From: Prevotellaceae bacterium
Lineage (GTDB): Bacteria > Bacteroidota > Bacteroidia > Bacteroidales > UBA932
Assembly (NCBI GenBank): GCA_031264875.1
Contig: JAISDK010000240.1
Coordinates: 1-7,749, forward strand
Direction of reading: 5' to 3'
Length of the DNA stretch: 7,749 nt
Below are positions 1 to 6,667 of this stretch, piece by piece. The position numbers were made by a program, and so were the translations under genes. The notes below the pieces were generated by a model, which saw only the letters and a program-made list of their open reading frames with translations, had not been told where the DNA came from and searched no databases. Each line of letters opens with the position of its first letter. Position 1 is the first letter of the stretch.

Positions 1-195
1 GAAGGGCAAAATCGGTCGGAAAAATGGTTTGCGCTTAAGCGCAAAGGACAAAATCAGCCGGAAAAATGGTTTGCACACGTGTGCGAAGGACAAAATCAGC
101 TGGAAAAATGGTTTGCACACGTGTGCAAAGGACAAAATCAGCCGGAAAAATGGTTTGCACATGTGTGCGGAGGACAAAATCAGCCGGATTTATGA
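1..195 (+). repeat. 42-bp tandem repeat array with a palindrome in each unit
   Basis: Four full 42-bp units start at 1, 43, 85 and 127, and a fifth, truncated unit starts at 169. The first 30 bases of each unit are nearly identical (core ggacaaaatcagccgg, then aaaaatggtttg). The last 12 form a palindrome: GCGCTTAAGCGC in unit 1, GCACACGTGTGC in units 2 and 3, and GCACATGTGTGC in unit 4, where one central pair becomes a G-T wobble. Past 195 the array decays; a remnant caaaatcggacgg sits at 208-220. Since 42 is a multiple of three, several forward frames stay open. Frame 1 is open from the window edge to a TGA at 193-195 and reads GQNQPEKWFAHVC-like 14-residue repeats, so this could be the 3' end of a gene beginning upstream. 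No start is visible in that frame, and a noncoding structured repeat is at least as likely. Confidence 0.9.
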
Positions 196-274
196 AAATC
201 GGAGCATCAAAATCGGACGGTGTGCCTGAAATGCTTCTTATAATATAATTGCCATCTTATTTTTTACACATTAC

Positions 275-364
275 TATAATGGAAAAAATTTGTCATTTCC
301 CGTGTTATAATGGAAAAAATTTGTGCTTTTGCACCCGATAAAAAATTATAATGGAAAAAAATTT
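275..364 (+). repeat. Three direct repeats TATAATGGAAAAAATTT with A-tracts
   Basis: The motif TATAATGG followed by six or seven A and then TTT occurs at 275-293, 306-324 and 347-364. Start-to-start spacings are 31 and 41 bp, close to three and four turns of B-DNA, so the sites would lie roughly on one face of the helix. A small hairpin (gtgc, tttt loop, gcac) lies at 323-334 just after the second copy. The repeats end about 210 bp upstream of the gldA-like promoter. They could be protein-binding sites, a curved DNA segment, or remnants of a dispersed element. No family assignment is possible. Confidence 0.8.
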
Positions 365-572
365 CAGATGATAAACGGACTGGACTTTAACAGGGAAATT
401 ATCTTTTTCTTCCTCTGATAGCGACATTTCCAGAAAGATTGCAAAGAGCCTTCGGAAGGAAAATTGAAGATAATAGACCGCTCCAATCTAAATGAACTAT
501 AATTCTCGCTATTTACAGCTATTTACAATGCGCTCGTGATTTTCTGTTTTTACCCAATCATAAAATTATTAT
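365..572. other. Gene-free spacer with a 10-bp tandem duplication
   Basis: I see no coding region here. The only clear structure is a perfect head-to-tail duplication of gctatttaca at 508-517 and 518-527, plus a small inverted repeat ccttcggaagg at 449-459. The stretch may be the upstream regulatory region of the ABC ATPase gene, but nothing in it identifies a regulator. Confidence 0.5.
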
Positions 573-580
573 TACTTTTG
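541..580 (+). promoter_or_regulatory. Bacteroidota-type promoter of the gldA-like gene
   Basis: TACTTTTG at 573-580 matches the Bacteroidota primary sigma -7 consensus TAnnTTTG. A T-rich stretch at about 541-551 lies where the -33 element should be, but it has no clear TTTG. Transcription would start near 587, giving a leader of about 26 bases before the ATG at 613. The leader has no Shine-Dalgarno sequence, as usual in this phylum. Confidence 0.65.
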
Positions 581-612
581 CGAGCCAAACAGGTATTTAA
601 GTATAACGTGTT

Positions 613-1515
613 ATGTCTGTAAGTGTCGAAAATTTAGATAAATACTATGGCTCGCAAAGAGTATTGAAAAACGTCTCTTTTAATATAAAAGGCGCTGGAG
701 TTACGGGATTTTTAGGCCCGAATGGCGCCGGAAAGTCAACCATAATGAAAATCCTGTCGGGAGTAATCAGTCCATCGTCAGGAACAGCTAAAGTCAACGG
801 CATGGACGTGCTTCAATATCCCGGAAAAATCAAGAAAATTATCGGATACTTGCCCGAACAGAATCCCCTTTACCATGATATGTATGTGAAAGAGTACCTG
901 TACATGACAGCCTCGATATACAGAGTGCCGCAAAAAAAACAGGCAGTATCGAAAGCAATTGAAATGACCGGGCTGGCTCCCGAATGTAAAAAGAAAATCG
1001 GCAGCCTCTCCAAAGGCTATCGTCAACGGGTCGGACTTGCTCAAAATCTGCTTCATAATCCGGACGTCCTGATACTTGACGAGCCGACAACAGGCCTGGA
1101 TCCCAATCAGATTGTGGACATCCGTGACCTGATAAAAACGATGGGAAAAGAAAAGACCGTCATGCTCTCATCCCATATCATGCAGGAGGTTGAAGCCATT
1201 TGCGACAGTATCATAATAATCAATCATGGCGAAATCGTTGCCAACGAAACAACTTCTGCGCTGAAACTATCGGACAGGGTAACCGAAATTGAATTTCTGG
1301 AACATGCCGACGCCGATATTTTTAAGGAAGCAGCCTTTGTAGAAAAGTCCGACATGACAGAACCGGGCAAATTCACAGTCACAGGCTTTAACAGCAGCGA
1401 TATAAGGGCGGAACTGTTCAGATGGGCAGTAGCAAACGGAATGACAATAATCTCAATGCAACAGAAAGAACACCATCTTGAAGATGTTTTCAGATCAATA
1501 ACTAAGCAGAAATAG
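613..1515 (+). CDS. gldA: ABC transporter ATP-binding subunit, GldA-like
   Basis: This is a 300-residue cytoplasmic ATPase that would energise a membrane transporter. Its ABC motifs are complete and in order: Walker A GPNGAGKST at residues 35-43, Q-loop Gln83 in GYLPEQNPL, signature LSKGY at 132-136, Walker B ILDEP with Asp156 and Glu157, D-loop GLDP at 161-164, and H-loop His188. The C-terminal region of about 80 residues ends in LEDVF, typical of ABC-2 type ATPases. Length and sequence style fit the GldA family, named for Flavobacterium gliding but widespread in non-gliding Bacteroidales. No permease such as GldF or GldG follows, so the partner must be encoded elsewhere and a gliding role should not be assumed. 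The next gene lies 47 bp downstream on the same strand and may be cotranscribed. ABC ATPase is certain; the GldA name is moderately sure. Confidence 0.9.
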   Translation: MSVSVENLDKYYGSQRVLKNVSFNIKGAGVTGFLGPNGAGKSTIMKILSGVISPSSGTAKVNGMDVLQYPGKIKKIIGYLPEQNPLYHDMYVKEYLYMTASIYRVPQKKQAVSKAIEMTGLAPECKKKIGSLSKGYRQRVGLAQNLLHNPDVLILDEPTTGLDPNQIVDIRDLIKTMGKEKTVMLSSHIMQEVEAICDSIIIINHGEIVANETTSALKLSDRVTEIEFLEHADADIFKEAAFVEKSDMTEPGKFTVTGFNSSDIRAELFRWAVANGMTIISMQQKEHHLEDVFRSITKQK

Positions 1516-1562
1516 ATGAAATTTGGTTAAAATATTTTATAATCGGTAAAATAAATTTTTAT

Positions 1563-2561
1563 ATGGAAAATAATAATAATCCTCTTCCCGGACAATTCTC
1601 CGGCTCGAATCCTAAAAATAATACGGGACCATTGCCTCCGCCCGTACCTCCCAAAGGCAAACTGCCGCCTCCAACGCCACCGCAGAAGAAAAGCGGCAAA
1701 TCTCAAGTCCTCCTTGTCATTACTATCATACTGGCAGTGGCTCTGGCAGCTTCGGTGGGCTATATCTACACGATAACGAAGCAGTCCAAAGAAGAACTGG
1801 CCATCGCCAACGAGGAAAAACAGGAGGTGATAAGCAACCTCGAACAGCTCAAAACCGATTACGGAGAATTGCGCGTAAGTAACGATACGATCAGCGCTCA
1901 ACTTAATTCGGAACGCAAAAAAATTGACGTTCTCATGGAACGCATTAAAAAAACCGAGGCAACCAACAGAGCAAAAATGCGTCAGTATGAAAAGGAAATG
2001 TTGAATCTCAAATCGCTGCTGACAGGTTATGTTCATCAGATTGATTCGCTGAATGTGCTGACCAGAGCATTGAGAGATGAAAATACCAAAGTGAAATCCG
2101 AAATCAGCCAGTCGAAACGGCAGGTCGAGGAACTGTCGCAGGAAAGAACAGCTCTTAAGTCAATGGTAGAAAAAGGCGGAGAACTGAAAACCCGCGATGT
2201 CACGGCAATCGCCTTAACCAGTAGAGACAAGGTGGCTGCGAGAGCCCGCCAGACCGAACAACTGAAAGTCTGTTTGACCTTGGTGGAAAACAGCCTCGCG
2301 AAAAGAGGCTCCCGCAGTGTTTATGTACGTATAAAATCACCTGACGGCAGTCTTTTAACACAGTCGGTTACAAACCTGTTCGACCCTGTTGCCGGAGGTT
2401 CGCAGCTAATCTATTCGGCAATGAGAGAAGTAGATTACAACGGCGAAGAACTGGAAGTGTGCGTATATTACAAAGATTCGGATTTTATGCCCGGCGCATT
2501 CGATATTGAGGTTTTCCTTGACGGGGCATTTGTCGGTTCGGCACAACTTGTATTAAAGTAG
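1563..2561 (+). CDS. Membrane-anchored coiled-coil protein, function unknown
   Basis: I do not recognise a named family for this 332-residue protein. Residues 1-47 are Pro-, Gly- and Asn-rich (PLPPPVPP, LPPPTPP) and end in a basic patch. Residues about 48-69 form one hydrophobic membrane helix, so the N-terminus should be cytoplasmic and the remainder periplasmic. Residues about 73-205 are rich in Glu, Lys, Gln and Leu with heptad character and should form a long coiled coil. The C-terminal 110 residues look like a compact beta domain, with alternating strands such as SVYVRIKSPDG, ELEVCVYY and FDIEVFLDGAFVGSA. The order (short cytosolic tail, one helix, coiled coil, sensing or binding domain) suggests an envelope scaffold, but that is inference. 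It follows the ABC ATPase by 47 bp with no clear TAnnTTTG box between them, so cotranscription is plausible. A strong terminator lies 31 bp after the stop. Confidence 0.85.
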   Translation: MENNNNPLPGQFSGSNPKNNTGPLPPPVPPKGKLPPPTPPQKKSGKSQVLLVITIILAVALAASVGYIYTITKQSKEELAIANEEKQEVISNLEQLKTDYGELRVSNDTISAQLNSERKKIDVLMERIKKTEATNRAKMRQYEKEMLNLKSLLTGYVHQIDSLNVLTRALRDENTKVKSEISQSKRQVEELSQERTALKSMVEKGGELKTRDVTAIALTSRDKVAARARQTEQLKVCLTLVENSLAKRGSRSVYVRIKSPDGSLLTQSVTNLFDPVAGGSQLIYSAMREVDYNGEELEVCVYYKDSDFMPGAFDIEVFLDGAFVGSAQLVLK

Positions 2562-2592
2562 AAAATTTTTAATAAGTAATAGTGTTAAAAGT

Positions 2593-2623
2593 AATCCCTC
2601 CTTTCTTTTGAAAAGGAGGGATT
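2593..2623. terminator. Bidirectional intrinsic terminator between convergent units
   Basis: A perfect 12-bp stem (aatccctccttt at 2593-2604, complement at 2612-2623) encloses a 7-base loop. It lies between the stop of the rightward coiled-coil gene at 2561 and the stop of the leftward pstS gene at 2638, so it can end both transcripts. U-tracts on either side are short (tactttt on the minus strand, ctcattat on the plus strand). Confidence 0.88.
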
Positions 2624-2637
2624 CTCATTATATCGTA

Positions 2638-3606
2638 TTATTGCTTCTCTGTTCCCAGTTTCACAAGTCCCCTATGCAGCTTTTCCTCCGGAAGGCTGAT
2701 ATATCCTGTCGGAATATTGTGTTTTTGCCCGTCGGAGAGAATGTATCTGACAAATTCGATTACTTCGGGTTTTACAGGTATTCCCTTCGATACTAAATAA
2801 AGATCGCGTGCAGGCGGCGAAGGATAGCGGTCTTCGCCTATTGCCTTGATAAAAGAATCCTTGGTGTCGTAAAACAGTTCCTCCGGGTCGAGTATGCCGT
2901 TATTATTGACGTCAATCGGAAGAGGAATCATCCCGGGATTCGGTTTCCGGCTTGTTTCGTCATACACATAACCGATGTTGTTCAGCCCTATACCGAGTAC
3001 GTCCTTCTGTATGGCGGTAGCAAGGCCGGGATCTCCAAAAACACCCGTTCCAACAAGGTCTTCCTGCTTTTTATCCATCCACAGCGCCCATGTTTCGGCA
3101 GCTCCGCAAGCATCGGAACGGGTGTAAACATGCACGGCGTTTGTACTTGCCGAACCGGCTACCTGCCCCCATGTCTTATATTCGGATGTGATCCATAACT
3201 TTATTGCAGCATCGCGTGTCAGCCCCGTTTTCAGTAAATCCTCCCGGTCGGGATTTTGAACGTTTACAGTTGCAACAACAGCATCTTTTGCGACGGCAAA
3301 TGCAACTGCTCCCTTATCTATCTCAGGAGGATATATCTCGCGTGAAACCATACCCAAATCCACTGCGTTAGCTAAAACATCGGTCATTCCCTTGCCGGCG
3401 CCTCCGGCAGAGACGTCGATTCTTACTCCCGGATGCAGATTCTGAAATTCTTCTGCCCACTTAACAGCCAAAGGATAAAGAGCAAATGCTCCCGATACTG
3501 AGATTTCGCCCTGCAATCCGCCTTTTTTCGCCTGCTGCTTCGATCCGCACGAACCTGCGACAACAAGCCATAGAATAATAAATGCCTGTAAAAATAAACT
3601 CTTCAT
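2638..3606 (-). CDS. pstS: Phosphate ABC transporter substrate-binding lipoprotein PstS
   Basis: This 322-residue periplasmic protein should capture phosphate for the PstCAB importer. A hydrophobic signal segment (residues 5-19) precedes Cys20 in VAGSC, a lipobox with Ala rather than Leu at -3, so the protein is probably lipid-anchored. After Cys20 comes GSKQQ without an acidic surface-export signal, which favours a periplasm-facing position. Typical ligand-binding segments of the family are visible: SGAFALYP at 38-45, SAGGAGKG at 66-73 and TRSDACGAAE near 162-171. Residues 232-243, DVNNNGILDPEE, match a 12-residue EF-hand-like calcium loop (D1, N3, N5, G6, D9, E12). It is the last gene of a leftward operon, 30 bp after the porin gene. 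No pstC, pstA, pstB or phoU follows before the terminator, so the permease is encoded elsewhere. Confidence in the family is high. Confidence 0.9.
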   Translation of the reverse strand: MKSLFLQAFIILWLVVAGSCGSKQQAKKGGLQGEISVSGAFALYPLAVKWAEEFQNLHPGVRIDVSAGGAGKGMTDVLANAVDLGMVSREIYPPEIDKGAVAFAVAKDAVVATVNVQNPDREDLLKTGLTRDAAIKLWITSEYKTWGQVAGSASTNAVHVYTRSDACGAAETWALWMDKKQEDLVGTGVFGDPGLATAIQKDVLGIGLNNIGYVYDETSRKPNPGMIPLPIDVNNNGILDPEELFYDTKDSFIKAIGEDRYPSPPARDLYLVSKGIPVKPEVIEFVRYILSDGQKHNIPTGYISLPEEKLHRGLVKLGTEKQ

Positions 3607-3636
3607 ATCTTTTTATTTATAATTAAACGAATATAC

Positions 3637-4641
3637 TCAAAATAGTGCAAAAAATTGCAGCGCAACATGATTCACATCGGGACTGTCAACAGCTGTCCGT
3701 AATGACCAGTTCAATTTGAAATGAAAGTTTTTGACCGGAAAATAGTTGACGCCAACGATATAGTTAGTCTGTCGGGTTTCCTTCACCGAAACATCTCTCC
3801 TGAAACGGTCGTATTTCAACAGGGTCTGGATTTTGGGATGCACGAAATATCCTGCAACAGCATAATACCCGTCGCTATTCATGTCTCCGGTTTTTCCGTA
3901 AATATATTCTCCCCTGACAAGTAATCTGTTATTGTCATATCTCGCACCGCCGCCCGTGCGTACACGCTGAATATTTTCGTTCTGCAATCCTGTCGAACCG
4001 TTGTAGTGCGACACCGATAAAGTAATGTCTTTCAATGGATGGATAAAAAATGTACCCGAAAAATCCTTTGATTTGTTATTGTCCGCGACATTTATCCCGT
4101 TTCCGTTGAAAAGCCCCACAGAATATTCGCATATACTGTAATCTTTTACGGGTAAGAATTTTCCATAAAGCATTACTCCTATATCCCGTCCGTTGGCCGA
4201 AATTCCCGACACATCGTTATATCCACTCAAAGCAGTTATAACCATAGAATTGTCAACCATTTCCAAAGCGTGCGCGCTATACGGATTTTCGAGCGAAAAC
4301 GGAATTTTAAACTCTCCGGCTTTTATGTTAAGGGCGTCTGCAGAACTCCAATTGACAAAAGCATCCAATATCTTAGGATTCCCTGCAAACTCAACATGAA
4401 TATTATAGTCAATCGAGGGAGTAACTTCGCCTTTGACACTGAGCCTCGCACGCCGGATGTCAAAACTGTTTGAACCATCATCGGCATACTGATAACGCAT
4501 GTTTACAACTCCCGATATTCTACCGGTCAGTCGCGTAATGATATTTTCGTTTTTTTCATCAGCCTTATCCTGTGCCTTCGCTTCCGGAATTGCTGATAAA
4601 AAGAGTATTGGCAAATAAAAACAGTAAAGTAAACGTTTCAT
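3637..4641 (-). CDS. Phosphate-selective porin, OprP/OprO family
   Basis: This is a 334-residue outer-membrane beta-barrel protein that probably admits phosphate or other anions. A signal peptide of about 23 residues ends at AKA before Gln24. The mature chain shows alternating amphipathic strands and family-like segments: FDIRRARLSVKGEV at 60-73, DAFVNW at 93-98, IKAGEFKIPFSLEN at 106-119, GRDIGVMLYG at 151-160 and GLFNGNG at 176-182. It ends in Phe334, the usual terminal aromatic for barrel assembly. It is somewhat short for the family, but both ends look intact. Its ATG overlaps the stop of the upstream acyltransferase gene by four bases (ATGA at 4641-4638), so the two should be translationally coupled, and pstS follows 30 bp later. 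The pairing with pstS supports phosphate as substrate, though selectivity cannot be read from sequence alone. Confidence 0.85.
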   Translation of the reverse strand: MKRLLYCFYLPILFLSAIPEAKAQDKADEKNENIITRLTGRISGVVNMRYQYADDGSNSFDIRRARLSVKGEVTPSIDYNIHVEFAGNPKILDAFVNWSSADALNIKAGEFKIPFSLENPYSAHALEMVDNSMVITALSGYNDVSGISANGRDIGVMLYGKFLPVKDYSICEYSVGLFNGNGINVADNNKSKDFSGTFFIHPLKDITLSVSHYNGSTGLQNENIQRVRTGGGARYDNNRLLVRGEYIYGKTGDMNSDGYYAVAGYFVHPKIQTLLKYDRFRRDVSVKETRQTNYIVGVNYFPVKNFHFKLNWSLRTAVDSPDVNHVALQFFALF

Positions 4642-5867
4642 AATTTGTTCTGTTTATTCTCATTATTCTTTGGTTTTCCGGTTTTTCCTATTCTGGGACA
4701 GCGCGAAAAATCGTTTTTCTGCTTTTCTTCATCAAAAAGCAGACGGTAAGTTACATGAGTTTTATATATCTTTCCTCCTATCTGTTCCTGAAAGCGCATC
4801 ATGGGAGGATTGAAGTCGCCAACCCACGTCAAGTCGATGTCTTTATATGGGAAATTTTTGCTGAAGGCTGTTTTTGCAAATTCCATGACTAATGCGCTTT
4901 CCAGACCGAAACCTCTATATTCAGGCACGATGGCAAATATCAGTCCGATGATTCGGGTACAGATTTTTCTCACTTTCAGGAGATACAAAAACTTGAGCTT
5001 GTGGAAAAAAGAAAATTTGCCGTTCAGATGTTTTATTATCTGATTGATTTCCGGTATCTGTACGAAAAAACCTACAGGCTCGTCGTTGTGATACATGAAA
5101 ATAATCAAGCGTTCGTCGATAATGGGTTTGAGTTCCTTAACGAGCAAAGCGGCGTCTTCTTCGTTCATTTCCTTTATTCCGCTGTGATTGACCCATGACC
5201 TGTTGTAAATACTGCGAAATATTTCGACTTCGCGCTTTAGTTTCCTGATGTTTATGTGGCGGAAACGATACTCCGGATTTCGCGCTGTACGTTCGGCTTT
5301 TTCTTTGAACATCGGTGAGAGATTTTCTGTGCTGACGGGTCGAAGATAGGAGTACTGGTAAAAATAGTTTTTGAAACCGTAGGCTTCAAAAAGATCCCTG
5401 TAGTACGGTAAATGATAATTCATTCCATACGACGGTTCCGAAAAACCATCGACAAGCAGTCCCCACCATCTTTCCCTCGAACCGAAATTGATGGGGCCGT
5501 CCATGGCTGCCATCCCGTTTATTTTCAACCAGAGTTTACACTGTTCAAACAGTGCGAAGGCGGCATTGCTGTCGTTGATACATTCGAAAAAGCCCATACC
5601 TCCGGTCGGCTGATCGTTGAGTCCGGCGGTGTCAAGGTCAATGAAAGCCGCAACCCGTCCCACTGTCTCTCCCTTTTCGTCCTGCGCAATCCACCGGCAC
5701 AATTTACCATGCAGAAACATTTTGTTCTTTTTCGGATCGAATATACGTTTTATTTCGGCATCAAGAGGACGAATCCAATTGGAATCGTTCCTGTAAAGTT
5801 TTGCCTGTACTTCGTAAAATTCGATTTCTATTTTTTTGTCTGTTACTTCAATTATACTGTAATTCAT
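4638..5867 (-). CDS. GNAT-fold acyltransferase-like protein, YghO-type
   Basis: This 409-residue cytoplasmic protein resembles a family of long bacterial proteins built from two GNAT-like halves, related to E. coli YghO; the substrate is unknown. The N-terminal half has the family-like opening YRNDSNWIRPL (25-35), FDPKKNKMFLHG (43-54), GRVAAFIDLD (70-79) and the block GPINFGSRERWWGLLVDGF (124-142). The C-terminal half carries a GNAT acyl-CoA-binding motif, VPEYRGFGLESA (314-325), with the R-x-x-G core at Arg318-Gly321. Residues after about 382 form a basic, Asn- and Lys-rich tail that I cannot match to the family. It is first in the operon with the phosphate porin and pstS, and its stop overlaps the porin start. 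A role in phosphate stress, for example lipid or envelope modification, is only a guess. Confidence 0.75.
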   Translation of the reverse strand: MNYSIIEVTDKKIEIEFYEVQAKLYRNDSNWIRPLDAEIKRIFDPKKNKMFLHGKLCRWIAQDEKGETVGRVAAFIDLDTAGLNDQPTGGMGFFECINDSNAAFALFEQCKLWLKINGMAAMDGPINFGSRERWWGLLVDGFSEPSYGMNYHLPYYRDLFEAYGFKNYFYQYSYLRPVSTENLSPMFKEKAERTARNPEYRFRHINIRKLKREVEIFRSIYNRSWVNHSGIKEMNEEDAALLVKELKPIIDERLIIFMYHNDEPVGFFVQIPEINQIIKHLNGKFSFFHKLKFLYLLKVRKICTRIIGLIFAIVPEYRGFGLESALVMEFAKTAFSKNFPYKDIDLTWVGDFNPPMMRFQEQIGGKIYKTHVTYRLLFDEEKQKNDFSRCPRIGKTGKPKNNENKQNKL

Positions 5868-5893
5868 TCAAAAATAATTTTTAACACGCGATA

Positions 5894-5901
5894 CAAAAGT
5901 A
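5894..5901 (-). promoter_or_regulatory. -7 box of the acyltransferase-porin-pstS operon
   Basis: On the minus strand this reads TACTTTTG, identical to the box of the gldA-like gene and matching TAnnTTTG. It lies 26 bp upstream of the ATG ending at 5867. The -33 region (about 5919-5924, ATTTTC on the minus strand) is a poor match, so the promoter may depend on an activator. I see no recognisable Pho-type operator. Confidence 0.6.
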
Positions 5902-5949
5902 TAAAAAAGCCGGAATATGAAAATATTTTTACCCGTTTCTGAAAAAAAC

Positions 5950-5979
5950 TTGCAGATATAAAAAATAGCGCTACCTTTG
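5950..5979 (+). promoter_or_regulatory. Promoter of tRNA-Asp
   Basis: TTG at 5950-5952 and TACCTTTG at 5972-5979 are separated by 19 bp, an almost ideal Bacteroidota primary sigma promoter. Transcription should start near 5986, about eight bases before the mature tRNA. Confidence 0.85.
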
Positions 5980-5993
5980 CGCCCGAATTTGTT

Positions 5994-6068
5994 GGTGCGG
6001 TAGTTCAGCCTGGTTAGAATACATGCCTGTCACGCATGGGGTCGTGGGTTCGAGTCCCATCCGCACCG
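5994..6068 (+). tRNA. tRNA-Asp, anticodon GTC
   Basis: The 75 bases fold as a full cloverleaf. The acceptor stem GGTGCGG pairs with CCGCACC, and the D arm is GTTC with GAAT. The anticodon stem CATGC/GCATG carries the loop CTGTCAC, with anticodon GTC at 6029-6031. The variable loop is GGGTC, and the T arm GTGGG-TTCGAGT-CCCAT has one G-T wobble. The discriminator base is G at 6068. The next bases are CAA, so the 3' CCA is not encoded and must be added by nucleotidyltransferase. The gene stands alone between divergent and convergent protein operons, with its own promoter and terminator. Confidence 0.96.
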
Positions 6069-6076
6069 CAAAATAA

Positions 6077-6117
6077 AACGCTAATAATCAGATTATAGAT
6101 TGTTAGCGTTTTTCTTT
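6077..6117. terminator. Terminator of tRNA-Asp, probably bidirectional
   Basis: A 13-bp stem (aacgctaataatc at 6077-6089 with gattgttagcgtt at 6098-6110, one G-U pair) has an 8-base loop. It is followed on the plus strand by tttcttttg. On the minus strand the same stem is followed by TTATTTT, so it can also stop the leftward DUF3990 cassette, whose last gene ends at 6170 with no better terminator of its own. Confidence 0.85.
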
Positions 6118-6169
6118 TGAAAAAAATCCCCTGAATTAGATAAATATCATTTTTTGTAGGGTTCAGACC

Positions 6170-6667
6170 TCACAGAGAATCGGGATTTATTTTGGAATAA
6201 CTTACAAAATGCAGTTCCTGTAATGCCTTACCGGTGTGAAATGATATTTGGTCAAACAAGTCATGCACTTTCAACCGTACTATTGTTTCTTCCAAAGTCA
6301 AGACGCCCGACTCATATAAAATGAATGTTTGATAAAGTGTATCATTGGCAACAGGTCCCTGCACAAAATCATATTCATGCAAGTCTGTTCCACGTCTGTT
6401 ATTTATAACAAATTCCAGCCATTCATGGTTTGGGTTGTCAAACTGAAGGAAAGCAAAGGATTTATCTGCAAATATTCTACCGTCTATTTCATAGACATTG
6501 AGAGATGAATCCGATTTGCCAGTGCGTTTGCGTTTTATCTCAGCCTGGCGAAGAGCCTGCGGCCTGTTTGTTGTGGTATAGAAACCATACCCGAAATCTA
6601 AAAAGCGTCCGCCTGTTATTGTTGTCGGCTTTTTTACTGTTTCCGTGCTTCCGTGATATACTGTCAT
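6170..6667 (-). CDS. DUF3990 protein, probable ADP-ribosyltransferase-fold toxin
   Basis: This 165-residue cytoplasmic protein matches the DUF3990 family, which groups with ADP-ribosyltransferase folds. Motifs by position: YHGS at 4-7, with His5 where NAD-binding His or Arg sits in this fold; LDFGYGFYTTTNRPQA at 23-38, resembling the G-x-G-x-Y segment of PARP-like enzymes, with Tyr30; YDFVQGPVANDT at 99-110; and DQISFHTGKALQELHF at 139-154, where Gln140 may occupy the third catalytic position. No signal peptide or membrane segment is present, so it should act inside the producing cell. It is the last of three tightly packed leftward genes and its ATG overlaps the DUF3791 stop by four bases. 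Such small coupled genes upstream fit a toxin-antitoxin module. The family is fairly sure; activity and target are inferred. Confidence 0.82.
   Translation of the reverse strand: MTVYHGSTETVKKPTTITGGRFLDFGYGFYTTTNRPQALRQAEIKRKRTGKSDSSLNVYEIDGRIFADKSFAFLQFDNPNHEWLEFVINNRRGTDLHEYDFVQGPVANDTLYQTFILYESGVLTLEETIVRLKVHDLFDQISFHTGKALQELHFVSYSKINPDSL

Noticed and set aside
1..225. CRISPR array
   Set aside because: The 42-bp units abut with no unique spacers, and the variable part is a palindrome rather than foreign sequence. No cas gene is present.
29..248. Two short rightward genes inside the repeat array
   Set aside because: They are open only because the repeat period is a multiple of three. They have no promoter and overlap each other in different frames.
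1527..2036. Leftward 169-residue gene
   Set aside because: It is antisense to the coiled-coil gene, whose composition and domain order look real. It shows no family features.
5412..5942. Rightward 176-residue gene
   Set aside because: It lies opposite the acyltransferase gene, which has clear family motifs, and it runs through that operon's promoter.
5994..6070. tRNA-Asp as an integration site for a mobile island carrying the DUF3990 cassette
   Set aside because: No second copy of the tRNA 3' end is visible in the window, and no integrase gene is present. The idea needs flanking sequence.
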